Source: Eggerthellaceae bacterium (GTDB taxonomy: Bacteria > Actinomycetota > Coriobacteriia > Coriobacteriales > Eggerthellaceae). From it: a DNA stretch of 64,000 nt. This document shows, piece by piece, positions 1 to 6,357 of the stretch. Location of the stretch: the NCBI GenBank assembly GCA_022791455.1, contig JAAVZC010000001.1, positions 434,001-498,000 of the forward strand. Reading direction: 5' to 3'. How positions within the stretch are numbered: the first letter of the stretch is position 1; the number at the start of each line of letters is the position of its first letter. Made by a program: the position numbers and the translations under genes. The notes under the pieces were generated by a model. The model did not search any database. It saw nothing but the letters and a program-made list of their open reading frames with translations, and had not been told where the DNA came from.

Positions 1-2
1 AA

Positions 3-683
3 TTTCTGAGCAACACCGAAGTGACCGGCGTTCCCATTTCTTGGCTTCTGGAGAAGGCGGGGGTCCAAGAAGGTGCTACCACGATCATGCCTTACGGCGC
101 CGATGATTGCTCTGGATTCGCGAACACTCTGGAGAACCTCGCCAGCGAAGGCGGTTGGATTATCTATCAAGTAGAGGGCGAAATGCTGGACTATATGGAG
201 GGGTTCCCTGCCCGCGTATGGTTCCCTGACCACAGCTATCCGATGGCTGTCCGCTGGATCAGCGAGATCGCGGTGACCGACGAAGAGCCCCATTACAATG
301 AAGGCTTTGGTATTGCTGGCGTGTTTGGTGGTGCGGGCGACTGGATTGGCAATGGCGATCCGACGGTCGAGTTCAAGAACAAGCCCAACAGCGCCATTTG
401 CAATACTCCGGAAGGTCTCATCATTCCGGCTGGCCAGCCCTATACGTTCGAAGGCTACGCTGACGCCATCAACGAGCAAGTGACCGCAGTTGAGTTCTCC
501 ATGGACGGCGGTGCCACCTGGACTTCCTTCGACACTTCCGACTCGGACAAGAAAAAGTGGGTGTACTGGTACTTCACCTTCACGCCCGAAGACCCTGGTG
601 CCTATGTGCTGCAGGTGCGTGCGGTATCTGGCGATGGGCGCGTCCAGTACTATCCGGACAAAGTCATGGTCAACGCTAAGTAA
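3..683 (+). CDS. Sulfite-oxidase-type molybdopterin oxidoreductase, C-terminal part (5' end outside window)
   Basis: The frame is open from base 3, so the gene begins upstream and only the last 226 residues are visible. The first part (LSNTEVTGVPISWLLEKAGV) matches the end of the sulfite-oxidase molybdopterin domain and resembles the same stretch in the next gene. From about residue 135 of the visible part there is an Ig-like domain of the Mo-co oxidoreductase dimerisation type, marked by VEFSMDGGATWT and a late YVLQVRAV strand. Such enzymes use a Mo-pterin cofactor outside the membrane to oxidise or reduce small molecules. The substrate cannot be read here. The gene heads an operon with the three genes that follow. 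The family call is firm, the reaction is not. Confidence 0.8.
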   Translation, partial: FLSNTEVTGVPISWLLEKAGVQEGATTIMPYGADDCSGFANTLENLASEGGWIIYQVEGEMLDYMEGFPARVWFPDHSYPMAVRWISEIAVTDEEPHYNEGFGIAGVFGGAGDWIGNGDPTVEFKNKPNSAICNTPEGLIIPAGQPYTFEGYADAINEQVTAVEFSMDGGATWTSFDTSDSDKKKWVYWYFTFTPEDPGAYVLQVRAVSGDGRVQYYPDKVMVNAK

Positions 684-757
684 TCCTGCTCGCTTTAATC
701 GCTGATGTTGTGGCCGCTTCGGGAGCGGGGCGGCTACTTACGAAAGAGAGGTGTGCG

Positions 758-1570
758 ATGAGCACATTGAAGAAGACCCTCATTTTGGGGACCACTTCCG
801 CCCTCGCGCTGAGCGGTATGGCGGCGGGGGTCTCGGTAGCGGCGCCGCTGGATGACGCGCCGTCGGATCAGGCCGTGGCCCAAGAGGCCAACAGCGCCTA
901 TTACAAGACTGACATTGTGCGACCCACCGTGGTGGCTGGCACTTTCGCCTTTACTCAAACCGAGGTGTCGCCCTCGCCGGTGATCTCTGCCATTACGAAG
1001 GCTTCCAAGTACCTGTGCAACAGCCAGGGTCACATGGTGAAGGACGACTCCACCTTGCCGGAGAACTGGACCATCCAGATCAAGGGCCAGGTGAAGAACC
1101 CCGATTCGTTCACCATGCAGGAGCTGGCGGATTCTGCTGCCAAGCAGCAGCTTACCATGGGATGTTCGTGCATGGGCAACCCGGTGGATGGCACCGCAAG
1201 TGGCAACGCCGAGGTGACCGGCGTCTCTGTAAAGATGCTCTTGGACGCCGCCCAGGTGGAAGCGGGCGCCAATACCATCGTGTTCACGTCCGCCGACGGC
1301 TACGAGGTTGCTCTGCCCTTGGATTACGTGGCTCGCCGTTACTGCCCCATCGTGTTCGACGTGAACGGCGCCCCCATCGCCGAGGTGGTGGGTGGCAGCA
1401 ACCAGCTGTGGCTGGGGGCAACTTCCGCCAACTACTTCGCCCGCGACGTGGTGTGCATCACTCTGGAAGAGCGTCAAACTCCTCCGCCCAGCCCTTCCAA
1501 CGAAGAGGCGCGCGAGGCGTATCAGAACCTTCCCAATGTCGGCATTCTGTTCGGCGGGGAAATCCGCTAG
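758..1570 (+). CDS. Exported sulfite-oxidase-type molybdopterin-domain protein lacking a dimerisation domain
   Basis: 270 residues. I chose the ATG at 758 because GAGAGG lies just upstream; the frame is open further 5' but without a ribosome site. Residues 1-30 form a signal peptide with Lys-Lys and a hydrophobic core ending near SVAAP. It has no twin arginine, which is odd for a molybdenum protein. The molybdopterin domain spans about 75-255. Cys138 in the segment CSCMGNPVDG sits where the family's molybdenum-ligand cysteine is expected. Unlike the preceding gene there is no Ig-like C-terminal module. It probably works with the upstream subunit, the ferredoxin and the membrane anchor in one complex. 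Whether it binds cofactor is uncertain. Confidence 0.8.
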   Translation: MSTLKKTLILGTTSALALSGMAAGVSVAAPLDDAPSDQAVAQEANSAYYKTDIVRPTVVAGTFAFTQTEVSPSPVISAITKASKYLCNSQGHMVKDDSTLPENWTIQIKGQVKNPDSFTMQELADSAAKQQLTMGCSCMGNPVDGTASGNAEVTGVSVKMLLDAAQVEAGANTIVFTSADGYEVALPLDYVARRYCPIVFDVNGAPIAEVVGGSNQLWLGATSANYFARDVVCITLEERQTPPPSPSNEEAREAYQNLPNVGILFGGEIR

Positions 1571-1617
1571 GCAGCTGACTCTGGTTTCTGACGGAACCGA
1601 AAGGGAAGGAGGAGGAA

Positions 1618-2277
1618 ATGTCTAGCGAAACAACATTGACCCGTCGGCAGCTATTGGGTGGCGCAACGGCGGTGGGCGCCTGCATCATCGTCGGCGGCGT
1701 GACGGCGGTCGCGGCCGGCACTGCCAGCGCCGAGACGGGCGAATCGCTCGCAGAGGTGCAATATGGCTTCCTCGTGAACATGAACAAGTGCGTTGATTGC
1801 GAGAAGTGCGTGGCGGCTTGCCGGGAGTTCAACCACCTGAGCGAGGACACCCCCAACCGCCGCACCATCAACACGTTTGTGAACAGCCGCGGCGAGAGCG
1901 TCTATGTGTCCACGTCTTGCATGCATTGCGGCGAACCGGCTTGCGAGCGGGTGTGCCCTGCCGGCGCCATCACGAAGGGCGACGCGGGCATCGTGTCCAC
2001 CAACAAGGACGTGTGCATCGGCTGCAAATACTGCTTCGAGGCTTGCCCCTATGGGGTGCCCAACTACAACTCGGTGGCCATGGACAAGTGCGATTGCTGC
2101 CTGGATGCCGGCGTGGCGCCGGGGGAGGAGCCCTACTGCGTGCGCGCCTGCAAGTTCGGTGCGCTTGAGTACGGGCCGCTCGACGATTTGTATGCGCTGG
2201 CGGAGAAGCAGGGCAAGACTGCCGTTCCTGTAGGGGAAGCCGGCGCGCCTTCGTGCCTGCTGATAGGGGAGGTGTAG
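1618..2277 (+). CDS. Tat-exported 4Fe-4S ferredoxin subunit (DmsB/NrfC type)
   Basis: 219 residues. The N-terminus carries a Tat signal (TRRQLLGG, residues 8-15, then a hydrophobic stretch). Four cysteine clusters follow: C58/61/64/68, C101/104/109/113, C133/136/139/143 and C158-C178, as in DmsB, NrfC and PhsB electron-transfer subunits that carry up to four 4Fe-4S centres. Its role is to pass electrons between the membrane quinone pool and a molybdenum subunit. GGAAGGAGGAGG precedes the ATG. The stop is three bases before the next start, so this subunit and the membrane anchor are surely made together. Confidence 0.92.
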   Translation: MSSETTLTRRQLLGGATAVGACIIVGGVTAVAAGTASAETGESLAEVQYGFLVNMNKCVDCEKCVAACREFNHLSEDTPNRRTINTFVNSRGESVYVSTSCMHCGEPACERVCPAGAITKGDAGIVSTNKDVCIGCKYCFEACPYGVPNYNSVAMDKCDCCLDAGVAPGEEPYCVRACKFGALEYGPLDDLYALAEKQGKTAVPVGEAGAPSCLLIGEV

Positions 2278-2280
2278 GCC

Positions 2281-3243
2281 ATGCTTCAGACTACGTGGGG
2301 CTGGGAGCCCGCACTGTACCTATTCCTGGGCGGTATGGGCGCCGGTTGCTTCATCATGGCGGCGGTGCTGTTCCTTATCGACAAGAAGAAGCATCGGCTG
2401 GTCACCTGTGTGTCCATGTGGGCGGCGTTTGCCTGCCTTGCCGCCGGCCTGATGCTGCTTCTGGCGGAGCTCATCACGCCTTTGCGCGGCATGATGATGT
2501 GGCAGAGCTTTAGCCACTTCACCTCGTGGATGACTTACGGCGCATGGGGTGCATTCGCGGCGCTGGCGGTGTGGGCGGTTTCCGCGCTGCTGGCCACGCG
2601 GCCGGTGGGGAATTGGCTCGCCGCCCACTGGGGCTGGTTCAAGGATCACGGCATGGGGCTGCGCACGGTACTCGCCTGGATCGGGCTTGCGCTCGGTGCC
2701 TTCGTGGCGGTCTACACCGGCATGCTGCTCATGACCGCCGGCGGTGTGCCGCTGTGGGATTCCCCGCTGCTGCCCTGCCTGTTCACCGTGTCCGCCTTCG
2801 ACACCGGCGTGGCGCTGGTGGAAGTGATCGCGGTGGTGCTCTCGAAGAAGGATCCGCTGGCCCATCGCGCCGCCATGCTCATGGAGCGCATCGTGGTGGT
2901 GCTGGTGGTGCTGGAAGTGGCGGTGCTCGCGGTGTTCCTGTGGGCCATGCTTTCGGCGGACCCCGCCACGGCGGCAGGCGCTGCGGCCACCTATTCCGCT
3001 GAACTGCTCACGACAGGCGGCCTGTCCGGGGTGTTCTGGGGCATGGTGGTGGTTTGCGGCTTGGCCGTGCCGTTGGTGATGGCAATCCTCGGGCTCATTC
3101 TGAACAAGCGCGAGACGCGGCCCATCATGGCCATCGGTGCCATCGGCGCCCTCATAGGCGGATGCGAGCTGCGCTTCCTCATCCTGGCTGCCGGCGTCCA
3201 CGCCTCCATCCTGAGCACCACCGTGGCAGGCTTGCTGCTGTAG
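2281..3243 (+). CDS. NrfD/PsrC-type polytopic membrane anchor subunit
   Basis: 320 residues with about eight hydrophobic helices. The opening (WGWEPALYLFLGGMGAG) is typical of NrfD/PsrC and related menaquinol-interacting membrane subunits. It lies directly after the ferredoxin gene. The expected role is quinol oxidation or quinone reduction coupled to the ferredoxin subunit. With the two upstream molybdopterin proteins this completes a catalytic, iron-sulfur and membrane set. The direction of electron flow cannot be told from sequence. Confidence 0.88.
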   Translation: MLQTTWGWEPALYLFLGGMGAGCFIMAAVLFLIDKKKHRLVTCVSMWAAFACLAAGLMLLLAELITPLRGMMMWQSFSHFTSWMTYGAWGAFAALAVWAVSALLATRPVGNWLAAHWGWFKDHGMGLRTVLAWIGLALGAFVAVYTGMLLMTAGGVPLWDSPLLPCLFTVSAFDTGVALVEVIAVVLSKKDPLAHRAAMLMERIVVVLVVLEVAVLAVFLWAMLSADPATAAGAAATYSAELLTTGGLSGVFWGMVVVCGLAVPLVMAILGLILNKRETRPIMAIGAIGALIGGCELRFLILAAGVHASILSTTVAGLLL

Positions 3244-3279
3244 GAATTGAATGGGTGGCGTCTAGAAAAACTGTCCTGT

Positions 3280-3332
3280 CGTCATCCTGAGCAACGCGAA
3301 GGATCTTCCCGCGCACAACAGGGAAGATCCTT
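3280..3332. repeat. Dispersed repeat family A, copy 1
   Basis: Begins GTCATCCTGAGC and continues with a GGATCTTCCC arm complementary to GGGAAGATCC. It belongs to the family seen at nine sites in this window (core GTCATCCTGAGC...GAAGGATCT, or the variant GTCATCTCGACCGG...GGAGAGATC). It lies after the anchor gene and could act as its 3' hairpin. Confidence 0.8.
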
Positions 3333-3404
3333 TGTGTTCTTCAAAACCCTTACCTAGGGGCATATGTTATGCTGGCCCGAGTTTTCCGATATTAGGGGGT
3401 ATAT

Positions 3405-3686
3405 ATGATTGGTCGCGTGTATGGTCAGGTGGGGAAGCCGGTGCAGTTCAAGGGCACGGCGTACGACTTCGGCCACAGCATTTCCGCTATCGAGTTTTCG
3501 CTGGACGAAGGCGAGCATTGGACGCGTTACGAAACGCCGGACACCAACGACTACCAAAACCTCACCTGGACGTTCGAGTACACGCCGGAGAAAGCCGGCT
3601 TCTACGTGCTGCGGGTGCGCTCGGTGAACGACGCCGGCGAACACAGCCCCGAATCCGCCTTCGCCGAGCTGCAGGTAGAGGAATAG
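3405..3686 (+). CDS. Free-standing Ig-like (Mo-co oxidoreductase dimerisation-type) domain protein
   Basis: 93 residues that are almost entirely one Ig-like domain. The segments IEFSLDEGEHWT and FYVLRVRSVND match the C-terminal module of the gene at 3-683 and the N-terminal module of the phosphatase at 3846-4883. There is no signal peptide or membrane segment, so as written it is cytoplasmic. TAGGGGG lies upstream of the ATG, and an extended -10-like element (TGTTATGCT, about 3364-3372) precedes it, so it may be transcribed by itself. It may be a partner or a remnant of a larger molybdoenzyme. The domain resemblance is clear and the function unknown. Confidence 0.65.
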   Translation: MIGRVYGQVGKPVQFKGTAYDFGHSISAIEFSLDEGEHWTRYETPDTNDYQNLTWTFEYTPEKAGFYVLRVRSVNDAGEHSPESAFAELQVEE

Positions 3687-3702
3687 GGAAAGCTCGATCC
3701 CT

Positions 3703-3824
3703 CGTCATCTCGACCGGAGGCGCGAAGGGCCGGAGTGGAGAGATCTTCCCGGCTCCGAGAACGTTGCAAGGGCCGCCAAGATCTCTCGACTGCGTTCGCT
3801 GTGCTCACTTCGCTCGAGATGACG
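3703..3824. repeat. Dispersed repeat family A, inverted pair
   Basis: Starts with CGTCATCTCGACCGG and ends with the inverted form TCGAGATGACG, with GGAGAGATC and GATCTCTC inside, so it can fold into one long hairpin. It lies between the convergent Ig-like gene and phosphatase gene, where it could end transcription from both sides. Confidence 0.85.
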
Positions 3825-3845
3825 ATTAGGGGGGGCTTGCCAGGC

Positions 3846-4883
3846 TCACACCAGCGCTTTTAGTTGTTCGATGGCCTCTGCTGTTAGGTGGAGGCCGTTT
3901 TTTGTGTAGGCGGCGAAGCTGCCGTAAAGGCGGTCGATCTCGTCGAAGTAGGCTTCCAGGTACGCGGGCCGCGCTTCCAGAAACGACATGAGGCAGGCGC
4001 GCTCGTGAGCGGTCATGCCAGCGCCCAGCCGCTCGGCTTCTGCGGCAATTAAGTCAGCGTGGTCAACATTCACCTGCAGGTAGTCGGCCATGATCTCCTC
4101 CATAGGCGCCCCGGCCACTCGCAGCAGCGTGGCACACAGAACCCCGGTGCGGTCTTTGCCGTTGGCGCAGTGGATGAGCGCCGGCTTGCCCTCGGCCGCC
4201 ATCGAACGCAGCGCCTGGCCCACCAGCGGGTACTCGTTCACGTAGCGGCGATAGTTGGCGCACATGCGCTCTTCCGGTTCGCCGTATTTCTCAATAACAC
4301 CCGCAATCAGGCGCTTTTCCGAATCTTTCCGGCGCTCTCCCTCGGCGGGCGTAAGGGCAATGGTCTTAGTGCCCAAGATGAACGGTTCAGGATGGGCCGC
4401 CACTTCGCTTGCGGTGCGCAGGTCGTAAATGGTGCGCACCCCCAGCGACTGCGCCAGGAACGAGGCCTCTTCCGGCGTGACGTTCGCCAGCTCCCGCGAG
4501 CGGAAGATACGCGCGTCGGCGAAGTTGCCGCCCACGGCGCGGATGCGCGACGGGCCGAAAGTGCCCTCCGGCGGTAGCGCCTCGAAGGGAAATCCCGCCA
4601 CGAGCGGGGAGGGGCGCCCGTCGGCCGTGACCGGCCGCGCCTGTAGCAAATAGCGCCCCGGTCGCGGCGGCGTGTAGACGAACGACCAGTTCACGCCACG
4701 ACTCTTGTCCACCGCTTCCGTCGGGTAGGGCGTCCACGACACGCCGCCGTCCAGCGAGAACTCCATCGCGGTGATGGCGGTTTCGAAATCGTCCACATAG
4801 CCGGTGAAAAGGATGGGCCGCCTCGCGTAAAAGGGCGGCTCCGCCGCCGGTGATGCTGTGGTCTGTGCGTTTATGTGCCCCAT
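3846..4883 (-). CDS. Tyrosine-phosphatase-like protein with an N-terminal Ig-like module
   Basis: 345 residues. Residues 18-100 form the same Ig-like module as the two genes above (MEFSLDGGVSWTPY, YLLQARPV). Residues 108-345 are a tyrosine-phosphatase-like domain of the Y_phosphatase3 type, with the P-loop HCANGKDRTG (catalytic Cys239, Arg245) and an upstream IYDLRT motif. No signal peptide is visible, so it should act in the cytoplasm on phosphotyrosine or phosphoinositide-like substrates. AAGGAAGGGAG precedes the ATG. Fusion of this module to a phosphatase is unusual; in molybdoenzymes it is a dimerisation domain, so here it may mediate dimerisation or partner binding. Confidence 0.85.
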   Translation of the reverse strand: MGHINAQTTASPAAEPPFYARRPILFTGYVDDFETAITAMEFSLDGGVSWTPYPTEAVDKSRGVNWSFVYTPPRPGRYLLQARPVTADGRPSPLVAGFPFEALPPEGTFGPSRIRAVGGNFADARIFRSRELANVTPEEASFLAQSLGVRTIYDLRTASEVAAHPEPFILGTKTIALTPAEGERRKDSEKRLIAGVIEKYGEPEERMCANYRRYVNEYPLVGQALRSMAAEGKPALIHCANGKDRTGVLCATLLRVAGAPMEEIMADYLQVNVDHADLIAAEAERLGAGMTAHERACLMSFLEARPAYLEAYFDEIDRLYGSFAAYTKNGLHLTAEAIEQLKALV

Positions 4884-4976
4884 GGTCTCCCTTCCTTGCG
4901 CTCATGATACTCCAACCAGTCGTGGAGGTTTAGTCGCGCTTGCCCGCGCGGGGCGGGCGGCGGCGGAAACTTCTCC

Positions 4977-4982
4977 TATACT
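4977..4982 (+). promoter_or_regulatory. Putative -10 box of the SRP RNA gene
   Basis: TATACT lies about 20 bases before the closing stem of the SRP RNA. No convincing -35 hexamer was seen at the usual distance. Confidence 0.4.
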
Positions 4983-5000
4983 AATGCGCACACGTTCGAG

Positions 5001-5103
5001 TGCCTCGAATGGGTATGGGCGGCGACATGTTCTGAACCTGGTCAGGTCCGGGAGGAAGCAGCCATAAGGGACCGCTGACGAGCGCCCATACCTATTCGGG
5101 GCA
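5001..5103 (+). ncRNA. ffs: Signal recognition particle RNA, small bacterial (4.5S) type
   Basis: The centre carries the conserved SRP domain IV sequence (GTTCTGAACC...GTCAGGTCCG, then GGAAGCAGCCA). The flanks form one long stem: 5001-5021 pairs with 5083-5103, with only G-T wobbles as exceptions. The RNA binds Ffh and guides membrane and secreted proteins to the translocon. Its position before dedA and dnaX fits the frequent neighbourhood of ffs and dnaX in bacteria. The ends are set by the stem and may be off by a few bases. Confidence 0.95.
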
Positions 5104-5271
5104 CTTTCGTGCGCAAAGGGGCGCATTTGGGCTACCGCCGCGGTGCGGGACGCCAACAGAATCGTTCCCCTTTGGGAAAGCGCTCCGGGCACTGCGCCGC
5201 GGCCGCTTACAATGGCGCCATGGCACGACCGGCACCGCCGGCGCGTTTGGACCGTAAAAGATAGGAGCCCC

Positions 5272-6252
5272 ATGGGCATCATCGACTTTTTCGTGAACCT
5301 GCTGAAGGATCCGCGCGGCCAAATTGCCGCTTGGATTGTGGCCTTGGGCCCCGTGTGGGTATACACGCCGCTTTTCCTCATCGTCTTCGTGGAGACCGGC
5401 CTGGTCTTCTTCCCGTTCCTCCCCGGCGACTCGCTGCTGTTCGCAGCCGGCGTGTTCTCCGCCGATGGCGGCGGCCTGAACATTTGGGCCACGCTGTGGG
5501 TCTTCTGGATTGCGGCCATTCTGGGCAACACCTCCAACTACTGGATTGCCCGGTTCTTCGGACGCCGCATCATCGACTCTGGCAAGGTGAAGGCGCTGAA
5601 CGCCGAGCGCATGGCGAAGCTGGACCACTTCTTCGAGCGCTACGGCGGGCTGACCATCGTCATCACCCGCTTCATGCCCTTCTTCCGTACCTTCGCCCCG
5701 TTCATCGCCGGCACCGGCCACATGAACTTCGCGAAGTTCACGCTGTTCAACTGCATTGGCGGCGTGACCTGGGTGAGCCTGTTCGTGCTGGTGGGCTACT
5801 TCTTCGGCGGCATTCCGGTGGTGCAGGAGCACTTTGAGGTGATTGTGCTGGGCATTGTGGCGGTGTCCGTGGCGCCGGCGTTCATCGGCGTCATCAAGAC
5901 CGCCATGAACAGCCGCAAGGCCAAGAAGGGTGATCCCGTGGCCCAGGCGGAAGAGAAGGTGGCCGAGGCCCAGTACCAGCGCGACGTAGTGCGCGAGAAG
6001 GTGCTGCGGGAAGAGGCAAAGGCCAAGGCCGAGGCCCGTGCCCGCGTGGCGGCCGAGCGCGATGCCGCCGAGAAGGCGCAGCGGGAAGCGGAAGCCCAGG
6101 CGAAGGCGGCCGAGTTGGAAGCGGCGAAGCGGGAGCGGGCGGCCGAGCGCGCGCTCGAGGACGCGAGGGAGGCGCCGGAGCTGGAAGGCGCGCCCGTCGA
6201 TGAGCCGCGGCTGCCGGAGCACGGGACGGCGGACGACCCCGCGCAGTCCTAA
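5272..6252 (+). CDS. DedA-family membrane protein with a long charged C-terminal tail
   Basis: 326 residues. I chose the ATG at 5272 (upstream GGAG) since the longer frame runs back over untranslated sequence. Residues 1-215 are a DedA/VTT domain: hydrophobic segments, the FPFLPGDSLLF motif and the conserved ITRFMPFFRTFAPFIAG stretch. DedA proteins are membrane transporters or flippases linked to lipid-carrier recycling and membrane potential. Residues 220-300 form an Ala/Glu/Lys/Arg-rich helix (AQAEEKVAEAQ, AKAEARARVAAE), probably a coiled coil facing the cytoplasm, which classic DedA proteins lack. It may bind a partner. Confidence 0.88.
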   Translation: MGIIDFFVNLLKDPRGQIAAWIVALGPVWVYTPLFLIVFVETGLVFFPFLPGDSLLFAAGVFSADGGGLNIWATLWVFWIAAILGNTSNYWIARFFGRRIIDSGKVKALNAERMAKLDHFFERYGGLTIVITRFMPFFRTFAPFIAGTGHMNFAKFTLFNCIGGVTWVSLFVLVGYFFGGIPVVQEHFEVIVLGIVAVSVAPAFIGVIKTAMNSRKAKKGDPVAQAEEKVAEAQYQRDVVREKVLREEAKAKAEARARVAAERDAAEKAQREAEAQAKAAELEAAKRERAAERALEDAREAPELEGAPVDEPRLPEHGTADDPAQS

Positions 6253-6283
6253 CTCCCTCACCTGAAACCCTCGTGGAACCACC

Positions 6284-6314
6284 GCGCCGCTCCTCAATGG
6301 GGCGGCGCTTTTGT
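6284..6314 (+). terminator. Rho-independent terminator after the DedA gene
   Basis: GCGCCGC pairs with GCGGCGC around a short loop, followed by TTTTGTT. It separates the DedA gene from dnaX. Confidence 0.65.
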
Positions 6315-6357
6315 TGTACCCTGTCTTCTGACATTTTTTGAAAGAAGGGAAGCGTTA

